Source: Chlorops oryzae
Taxonomy: Eukaryota > Arthropoda > Insecta > Diptera > Chloropidae
Length of the DNA stretch: 64,000 nt
Assembly (NCBI GenBank): GCA_020466095.1
Contig: CM035806.1
Location: 34,514,060 to 34,578,059 of the forward strand
Direction of reading: 5' to 3'
Under the pieces are notes generated by a model. That model saw only the letters and a list, made by a program, of their open reading frames with translations. It did not search any database and was not told the DNA's origin. Positions 56,508 through 64,000 of the stretch are shown piece after piece; positions within the stretch are counted from its first letter, which is position 1, and each line of letters opens with the position of its first letter. The position numbers and the translations under genes are program-made.

Positions 56508-57247
56508 CAAAGTAAAGTAGTAGGAGCTGCTCTGTAAAGTCGAATATTGACCTTTAGAGAAGCAATCGTTTATCCCTGTAGCACCTTGGCTCCGTGGAGT
56601 TGTACAGCCGTTGTCAGGAATATCGGCTTCGGTTTAGTTAAAATTTTTCAAGCTCATAGCAGTAAGTTTAAGCTAAGGTGACTTTCATGACGACTGACTT
56701 TTTAATTCAAACTAGACGTAGTAGCTACTAAAGTTATAGACACAAACAGCCGCAAAAAAAGAAACAAATTATTAAAAAAAAAAAAAAAATTAAAAATAAA
56801 CAATTGCAAAACCGAAGAAGAAACTTCGAAAACAAGGAAACTATGACAATCCTTGTTTTTTCTTATACCATTTGCATTTATTTTGTAAATGATCACCGGG
56901 CGCTTTCATTTCAATTAATTTGAATTTTTTTCGTGAAAGTGCCAAAAGAAAAAGAAAACCCCCCAAAAAAAAATTACAAAAAAAAAACCATTAAAATAAA
57001 AAAATTAAGAAACGAAAAAGAAAACTCTCAAATCATAAATAATTCCTTCGATTAATTCAATGAATTTGTGCTTGAAAATATAAATTTGCGTGAATGAATG
57101 TTTGTGTTGTTTTTTTTTTTTTTGCTTCGTTTTTGTGACAATTATCCTTAGACATGTAACTTCATTTGTTGTGTCAACTGTTTCAATTAATTTTTAAATG
57201 TATTATTAATTTATTTCATAATGTGATATAATTTAATGAAAAACTAA

Positions 57248-57253
57248 ATAAAA
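57248..57253 (+). terminator. Polyadenylation signal of the CUB/LDLa gene
   Basis: AATAAA, with a second AATAAA about 20 bp further, lies some 740 bp after the stop codon at the end of an A/T-rich 3' region. The DINE-1-like element begins just downstream. Confidence 0.45.
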
Positions 57254-58027
57254 TCGAAATGCACATAAATAAAAGGGATACTACTTTGTAAATATTAAGA
57301 AAAACAAGTAAGGGTGTTATAGTCAGGCGAGCCTGACAATGAATACCCGACACAGACACACATGTTCAAATAATTTTTAATATCAAGAAGTATTTAAGAC
57401 CATAAGAAGCCCCATATACCGACTTTTGATAGCTTTCTTTATGAACACCGCCCCTTTGCCACGCCCACTTTTCCAATTTTTGTTGAACTATAATCGGAGG
57501 CTTAAATATACGCTCAAATTTTAAGTTTCATTAAAATATTTCGAAAAAGTCCGATTTTAAGGCAGTTTTGGGATTTTTGTGACAAACCCTAGTACTGGCG
57601 GTACCCTTAGAAATGGACCGCTCAAGGAAATTTTTTGGAAGGATGTTAAAGGCTACAAAGAAAGCATAAGTGCCAAGTTTCGGTCAAGTCCAATTTGAAT
57701 TTCGGGTGTGGGAGACAATTTTCGAAAATCGCCCTTCTGCCACGCCCACTTATAAAATTTTTGGAAATCGTATTACTTGCCTTGAAACATGTTCAAATAT
57801 CAAATTTCATCAAAATATGTTGAAATACTTCGATTTTAGAGCAGTTTTTCTTATTTTCGTAACAGACCCTAGTACTGGAGGTACCCCTAAAAATGGTCCG
57901 ATCGGGTCCATTCTCGAACTTGTTCTTACTCATGTCCCCGTGAGCACGCATACCAAATTTTGTCAAGATAGCTCAACTCCTTCGATAAGATAACTGTATA
58001 CAAACAGACAGACGGACAGACAGACAG

Positions 58028-58077
<50 letters not shown>

Positions 58078-58563
58078 GGACATGGCTAAATCCAGGGATC
58101 GTATATAACTGTTATGGAAAAAAAGAGAGGCAAAATCATCACTTTCAAGACTTCGGAGGATGAAGATTAATATATGGAAGGGATCGCATTGAAACTAACT
58201 GTCGAAATCCGTGATGATATTAAATAAAAATCCTAAACTCCAACTAAAACAGTTATTTTTTAACTGAAAAGAAAAAAAGTAAAATGAAAGTCTTAAAAAG
58301 AGATTTTTATTTTTCGAGCCAAAAATAAAAGTTATTAAAGATTTTTATTTTTTCAGTCCCATTTAACTGTTATTTTGCAACTTTTATTTAAAAGTCCGAA
58401 AATAAAAGTTATTTTCGGATTTTTATTTTTTCTGTTGAAAATAAAAATCCTTTTTATGTAATCTCTAAAATAACGGGAAAAATTAATTTTTGTTTCTTTA
58501 AATGCACAAAAAGAGACATAAAGTTTCATATAGTTGGGTGTTTTTCCCGAAAACTGAAATTCT

Positions 58564-58930
58564 GCCTGTCGTAGCTTAGGGGCCGTCCATATACTACGTC
58601 ATCATACAGGGGGGAGGAGGGGGTCTCGCGAATGATGACGCTTTGTGATGAGAGGAGGGGGTCAATTCGCAATGATCACGTCATCATCTCTATCTTATAA
58701 GAAAACACTAAAACTATATTAAATTTCTATTTGTTTGTGAAATAATAAAGGGATCAAAGATGATGTCAAACGAGGGGGCGGGGGGTTTGTTTGATGACGA
58801 TTGATGATAAGGGGGAGGAGGGGGTCTAAAATGGTCAAAAACATGCTGACGTAATATATGGACGGCCCCTTAGCGGATGCGTATTGGCCTAACACCCGAG
58901 AGACCAGAGTTCAATCCTCAACAAGCGCAA
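58564..58930 (+). repeat. tRNA-like unit interrupted by a MITE
   Basis: CCTGTCGTAGCTTA (to 58578) joined to GCGGATGCGTATTGG (from 58873) restores an A-box region. CCAGAGTTCAATCCTCA then supplies a B box. The B-box part resembles GAGACCTGGGTTCAATCCTA in the foldback at 8757. Confidence 0.55.
58579..58869. mobile_element. TTA-flanked MITE (PIF/Harbinger-type)
   Basis: GGGGCCGTCCATATACTACG at the left is inverted at the right (TATGGACGGCCCC), with TTA on each side (58576-58578, 58870-58872). A 3-bp TTA duplication and G/C-rich ends fit PIF/Harbinger non-autonomous elements. Subterminal GGGGGAGGAGGGGGTC occurs near both ends in direct orientation. Confidence 0.7.
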
Positions 58931-59875
58931 TCAGCAATTGTTCAAAAAAAAATCTATAAATAGAACCAAAACGAGACGCAGAGAAAAATAAAGAGAAGTG
59001 AGCACACGACAGCGAACAGCGCTCTGCGATGACAATGTCATTGGTGATGGCCTATCCCGTTTGTGTAGAAATGTCACTAAAAGTGTCTTACAAATTGTCA
59101 GGGGTATCGGCTCCGATGTCATGCTGAAAGCATAGGTGATGTCATGCGAACTTTTCCTGCTGGGTTGTTATCTTTGTATACCCCATATCATCCAGCCACG
59201 GAAAACAATGAATTGAAATAAAATAAAAAATCAAAATCATATGCATATATCCAAGGCTAAGCTTTGACTTTAAAAGATGCTGCAAGCTCAAGCTGGGTAT
59301 ACCTAAAGTAATTGATTTCGAAGTCTTTGCATTCTAAAAAAATCCATATAGAAGTTTTCGGGAAAAACACCTAATTATATGAAACTTTGTCTTTTTTTGT
59401 GCATTGAAAAAAACAAAAATTAATTTTTCCCGTTATTTTAGAAATTACATAAAAAGGATTTTTATTTTCAACAGAAAAAATAAAAATCCGAAAATAACTT
59501 TTATTTTCGGACTTTTAAATAAAAGTTGCAAAATAACAGTTAAATGGGACTGAAAAAATAAAAATCTTTAATAACTTTTATTTTTGGCTCGAAAAATAAA
59601 AATCTCTTTTTAAGACTTTCATTTTAATTTTTTTCTTTTCAGTTAAAAAATAACTGTTTTAATTGGATTTTTTTTTTTTAAAGTTTAAAAATAATAATTA
59701 TTAAATAACTTAATTAATATCTCTTATAACAGTTACGGTCCCTGGCTAAATCGAATCTCGTGGTGACGCTGATCATTTCTATATATATTTTGTATGGTCT
59801 GTCTCGACTGGTTCTGGGTGTTACACACAACCACACAAACGCAATATACCCTCGACACAGAGTGTGTCGGGTATA

Positions 59876-61110
59876 AAAAAATAATTTGAAGTCGGTCAGT
59901 CCGACCGGTGAGAATAGCGAAAATTACAAAGCGTTAATGGAAAATAGTAACGATATTATATCTGTGGCCGTTTGGAAGACTAGCTTTAGTCGAAATTTCT
60001 GTTTTTGAGATGTTCGGATTTTTTCTACTTAAGCGCTTTATCCATATGTGGGGCAAAACACGTGAAGTGTTACACCGAGAAAATTTTTCCTCTCCGATTT
60101 GTATGAAACTTGGTACAGGTGTTAAGATATACGAGTACATGAAATTTGCGGGGGAAAAAATGAATAAATTATATTCATAGGATGCCGAGATTTAGGGTGT
60201 CAAAGTTATTGTTTTTATTTCATAGAACATTTTTTGATCAGCTGTAGACGGGCAAAAAGTGTCTCCAATAAAAAAAGTGTAGAGCCTTTTTAAAAGATTT
60301 TTTTCGGAACTTTCCAATAAAAAAATTGAAAACGAATTTTGACCACTTTTAATAGGAGAAACTCAGAGTTAAAGTCTTATTTCTTGATTTTCTAAGACAT
60401 ACCCCCTATTGTTATTTTTTTTTAACTTTTTCAATTTTCAAAAAAAAAACTTGATTTTTTCCCTTGCAAATGATGTATAGATCATAATGGGATCTCTAAG
60501 ATTAATGCTTTAAATAAATTACCAAATATACGAATGAATGCGATAAATGAATTTAGTTCAAAGGAATATAAACAAGCATATTTAAGTACGTACCATTGTT
60601 TCAATATAGCATTAAAAATACTGCGTTCCATCACTGCATTCTTCCTATTTTTGGAAAAACTTCCATTGTTTCTGAAAATGAAAATATTCCAACATTCTCA
60701 GTTGTTTAGGCAATCAGATAATAAAATAAGAAACAAAAAATTAAAATAATAAAATTAAAAAAAAAAAATATATATTCTATAATTAGTTGAAAATCAGTTG
60801 TGTGCTCACATCAGCGTCCTTACTTCCTTATAGCTTCAAAGTCATTCACTCATTTCTCGCTTTCGCCGACTTAAGCTACTCTTTAATATTGCCACCGACA
60901 TATAAGGTAGTTATATGCAACATATACCTATAGATAATTATGTTAAAATTCACGTAGGTTTTTCGAAAGCATATTGGTTACAGTATTTTTGAGAATTCGT
61001 TCAGATTTTTTTGTAAACGGTTTAGAGGTACTAGAGCACTAAGCTATGAAACTTTAAGAAGACATTTGCTTAGGACACCCTAATATACTCAGGAGATCCC
61101 GGAAAAAGAA
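59876..61110. other. Unassigned AT-rich region
   Basis: No exon, RNA gene or bounded repeat could be supported here. Confidence 0.4.
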
Positions 61111-61112
61111 TA

Positions 61113-61517
61113 CCAGAACCTTTCGGACACTTCTCTTAAGCGGACACCTCTCTTGAATGGACACTTTTTGGGAATGCTCCAGTTTTCCTGCTTCTCAAAT
61201 AATTTCCTCTTAATGGGCTCTACGCAGATATGCCGGAAGTAAATTTCCTATAATAAACACATGCAAAAAAACAACGAAGAAGTACTTTGAGTTACTTCTG
61301 ATACTTCAACGAATACGCAGATTAAAAGCAATCGAACATGCAGGGTTGCATTTAAATCATACATTTTCTATATTTCTGTCGATCTGTCATCGAAATTTCA
61401 ACTCTGATTTCCTTTCTTCACAAGAACGAGCTGTATACTTCCTGCATATCCGCGTAGAGCCCATAAGCGGACATATTTTTCGGTCCCACAGGTGTCCGCT
61501 TGAGAGAAAGTACACTG
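61113..61517. mobile_element. pogo-type MITE, copy 2, interrupted
   Basis: TCTCTTAAGCGGACACCTCT and GTGTCCGCTTGAGAGAAAGT match the 17035-17194 unit in order, and the right end CACTG is followed by TA. The left end is degenerate. It is split by a 250-bp MITE. Confidence 0.6.
61214..61463. mobile_element. TAA-flanked MITE nested in the pogo-type MITE
   Basis: TGGGCTCTACGCAGATATG and the inverse CATATCCGCGTAGAGCCCA bound the unit, with TAA at 61211-61213 and 61464-61466. The related copy at 17035-17194 has the uninterrupted CTCTTAAGCGGAC, a paralogous empty site. Confidence 0.75.
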
Positions 61518-61539
61518 TAACTAGGAGAGTTCAGATTCT

Positions 61540-61815
61540 TAAGCAGTTTTTATGGTTTTCATAATAGTTCCTAGTACTCTGCACGTACCTCCACAAATGG
61601 TCGACCCTCGAGCTTGTTATTACTAATGTCCGCGTCATTACGCATAGCAAACTCTTCAATTCCCTCGATAAGAAAATTGTATACAGACAAACAGACAGAC
61701 ATGGGCATGGTTTAATCGAATCTCCTTGTGACGCCGATAATTTCTATGCATATGTTGTTTGGTCTATATCGACTGGTGCTGGATGGTACACACAAACAGA
61801 ATATAACTATCCTTG
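61540..61815. repeat. Diverged DINE-1-like fragment
   Basis: GTACCTCCACAAATGGTCGA, CGATAAGAAAATTGTATACAG, CAGACAGACATGGGCATGG and GAATCTCCTTGTGACGCCGA follow the same order as 57880-59790. Confidence 0.6.
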
Positions 61816-61819
61816 AAAC

Positions 61820-63597
61820 AGGTAAACAATAATCGTATATCCTTTCGGAATATTTGCTTGTTCATTTATCCATGTAAAAATGAGACAAAAGGCTGAACAA
61901 TGCATATACCCGAACAGAGTTGCCCTAGAGTGTCCCTTTCTGACGCTGACGCTGACTCGACTCTGATCGTGATTTGAATTTAATGTACATTTTTCCCATT
62001 CTTTCCACAGAAGACTTTTGTAATAAAAAAATTTAAAAAAAAACAGTTTTAACCGGAAGTCATCCAGCATACACTCAAATTTCTTCAGCAGCGTACCTAC
62101 CCGTAGTTGGCGGGCTACTTTCTGCGAGCGAAGTAGAGGCAATTTATACACCCAACATTCGGAGATTCGAAGGAGTCCTAGAAATCAGAATCAGATTACG
62201 CATTTTTCATTCGCTCTTTCTATCTGTGTCTCCCATCGTCGAATGCGCCAAAGTGATTAAAAGACAGTGGTTTTGGAAAAGACGATAGACAATGTGTAGA
62301 TTTCTTTATTCCATTGATAAATTATAGGGAATGAGCACATTAATTTGTTAATTAGTTTCTCTTCTTCTCGTTAGTTCTCTTCTATTTTCGCTTCTCTTCG
62401 TAATTATTTATTATTCGTGTTTCTTAGTTAGTTTTGATAAAACATTTTACGAAGCATATTTCCGTCTCGTTTCGTCTCAATTCGATTTGTGATGATTTCT
62501 TTCTTTTTCCACATTTATCTAACATTGAAATTAATAACAATTCACATATGTATGCATGTATTATTCTACGAAGTGTGGTTAAATTTGTTTTGTGTTAAAT
62601 AATTTTTTATTTTTCTTTTCTCTTTTTATTTTATTTAATATTGATTTGCGTTCTTTTTTTTTGTGTTAATCCTTAAATCTTTTTTTTTTTTTTTTTAATT
62701 ATCGATTTATTGAGTTAGAAAAAACAATTCAAGTTTTAAGATCATTGGTAAACGGAAATCGGAAACCGGGAAACGGAAGTTCAGAATCAAAAAATTTTCT
62801 TTTCTTTTTGAACCGATATTCGTTTAGATCAATTTCAAAACATAATAGCTTACACAGAAAATAACAACAACAACGAGATTGACTACACTTAGAAAAACAA
62901 TTCGAACGTTTCTATATTCAATTAAAAATTCAGCTTTTGCCAACAAATAATGTTTGCTTCATTATTTTTTCTTGAATAACAATCAAGCAATTTTACGTAC
63001 ATATGTATCTTAATTTTCTTTGTTTTACTCGTTTTCTTTTTTATTCTCTTCCCATTTCATTTCATTTAATGACGCTTCGTTTCTTTTGTTTTTTTGTTTT
63101 TTACTTATTTCTGTTGTCGTAATAAATAATTTTCTAGATTTATTTATATTTTATATTATTTGATTTTATGTATATTGGTAAAAATTACGCTACGCTCCTG
63201 CAATCATCTTGCAACAAATATGCCAATTGTATATTATCTTTTAAATATATATATATACTTATAATCAAGCATTTTCAATTTTATCGTCCATGTGCACACT
63301 GTTGTTGCACACATCTGTAATATACGCATGTAGATATGCATATGGTATGTCAATACATACACAATCGCTGTGACATATTCGATAAAATTTCGCTCATTTT
63401 TGTGAAAGTTTAAATTTTATTCATAAGAATTGGGCGTTTTGTATTGTTCACACGTGTTTTTGTTCTCTTAATTTTCTAAATTTTCTTAATTTCTTAATTT
63501 TGCTTTACATAGTAAAACTGTTCAAAGTCTTAAACAAAAGTGCAAAAAATTAATCAAAATTAAAAAATAAAAAAATTGAATAATCAAGTCTCGCACA
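61820..63597. other. Unassigned AT-rich region
   Basis: T-rich and TTTCTT-rich DNA without supported genes. The last few hundred bases before 63598 could be a 5' UTR. Confidence 0.4.
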
Positions 63598-63646
63598 ATG
63601 TATGCAGAGGCGATATTTCGAAGAAGGGATCGTGCAGCACACATAA
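63598..63646 (+). CDS. Possible first coding exon of a downstream gene
   Basis: ATG in an A-rich leader (CACAATG) opens MYAEAIFRRRDRAAHI, directly followed by a strong donor GTAAGT at 63647-63652. If not spliced the frame stops two codons later. Only the start and donor support it, and no partner exon lies in the window. Confidence 0.25.
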
Positions 63647-63804
63647 GTAAGTAAAAAAAGTTCTCTTAGAAGAAACGATTTGCAATTTTAGCTGCTAAAA
63701 TATATGTATGAAATTTCTTTCGATTCAATTTAATCGGAAATATGTTCAAAAGCCAGAGAAAGGCTGCATGTGATTTCAAATTCAAATTCTAAGGCTCACA
63801 CAGG

Positions 63805-64000
63805 CATGCTCTAGAACAAAGATGCTTCAATGGATATCCGGACTGACTCGTCTTGATCATGTACAAAAAGTTGGACATTCGTAGCCGCTATGGAGTTGCG
63901 CCCATTATTGGGAAAATGCGGGAAGCAAGGCTACGCTGGCACGGACACGTTCTGAGAGCAAATGAGGAGATATTGGCAAAGAAGGGCTACACACTGGAAG
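63805..64000 (+). pseudogene. LINE ORF2 C-terminal fragment (RTE/BovB-like), frameshifted
   Basis: The frame reads TKMLQWISGLTRLDHVQK, then a one-base shift near 63870 leads to LDIRSRYGVAPIIGKMREA, followed by RLRWHGHVLRANEE and on to the window end. This matches the conserved post-RT region MLRWMxGxTRLD...RxGVxPI...RLRWxGHVxR seen in many RTE-type and related LINEs. The shift means this copy is dead, and its 3' end lies outside the window. Confidence 0.7.

Larger units (their letters stand above)
58093..59744. mobile_element. hAT foldback element with perfect 8-bp duplication
   Basis: The ends are CAGGGATCGTA and, inverted, CAGGGACCGTA. GCTAAATC flanks both sides exactly (58085-58092, 59745-59752). 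Arms of about 320 bp (58225-58562 and 59345-59665), rich in AAAATAAAAGTTATT-type words, are inverted copies. The 780-bp loop contains a tRNA-like unit broken by a MITE. No transposase, so it depends on an outside hAT source. Confidence 0.88.
57305..59875 (+). mobile_element. DINE-1-like element, copy B, split by a hAT foldback
   Basis: It starts CAAGTAAGGGTGTTATAGTC and contains the same blocks as copy A and a long GACA/GACG array (58005-58083). It resumes after the hAT at 59753 with GAATCTCGTGGTGACGCTGA and ends in the hairpin CGACACAGAGTGTGTCG plus GGTATA. Removing the hAT and one duplication restores sequence colinear with copy A (GGCTTAATCGAATCTCC there). Confidence 0.65.

Overview
The window is nuclear DNA from a higher fly. 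Several things point there: AT-rich introns, a chemoreceptor gene with the insect gustatory-receptor signature, short T-rich introns next to very long ones, Himar-type mariner remains, and DINE-1-like repeats with GTCY arrays of the kind common in schizophoran Diptera. Tephritid-like flies fit, but the sequence alone does not fix the species. Most of the 64 kb is transposable elements and simple repeats. No rRNA, CRISPR or bacterial-type operon was seen.

Two protein-coding genes can be assembled exon by exon, both on the + strand. (1) A gustatory receptor (9785-12381, four exons, 469 aa) with matching splice phases and the C-terminal TYLFIIIQF signature. (2) A putative single-pass membrane protein (22115-56507, five exons, about 652 aa). 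It has a signal or anchor segment, a CUB-like region, one diverged LDL-receptor class A module, a transmembrane segment and a cytoplasmic tail with PPNY and PPAY motifs. Its first coding intron is about 24.6 kb and its second about 7.3 kb; both are packed with mobile DNA. The last 400 bp hold a possible first exon of another gene and a frameshifted LINE end running off the window.

Layout. 0.1-3.8 kb: a TIR-bounded element carrying a GATGATGGT minisatellite and a TATCGATA cluster; its right third recurs at 33.6-35.1 kb. 4.4-6.5 kb: a Foldback-like Mutator element with a perfect 9-bp target duplication and a decayed transposase. 6.5-9.4 kb: a tRNA-derived SINE with a 17-bp duplication inside a TIR element, then a 1.8-kb foldback element with tRNA-like sequences in its arms. 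9.8-12.5 kb: the receptor gene. 12.6-15.7 kb: tRNA-like composite repeats and a 1.6-kb element with six GTTGGTACGTTAC-type motifs. 17-22 kb: a pogo-type MITE, a TTAA-flanked element and the probable 5' UTR of gene 2. 22.3-46.9 kb: the giant intron, holding polypyrimidine and polypurine tracts, MITEs, a DINE-1-like copy and two inverted repeat arms with nested insertions. 47.4-54.7 kb: the second intron, with a dead mariner, an AACCGATTCA minisatellite, a SINE and a hAT MITE. 57.3-59.9 kb: a DINE-1-like element split by a hAT foldback, which holds a tRNA-like unit split by a TTA-flanked MITE. 61.1-61.8 kb: a pogo-type MITE split by a TAA-flanked MITE, then a DINE-1-like fragment.

The most unusual content is the set of large-armed foldback elements, two of which contain similar tRNA-like (Pol III box) units, and the many insertions whose target duplications or paralogous empty sites can be read directly.
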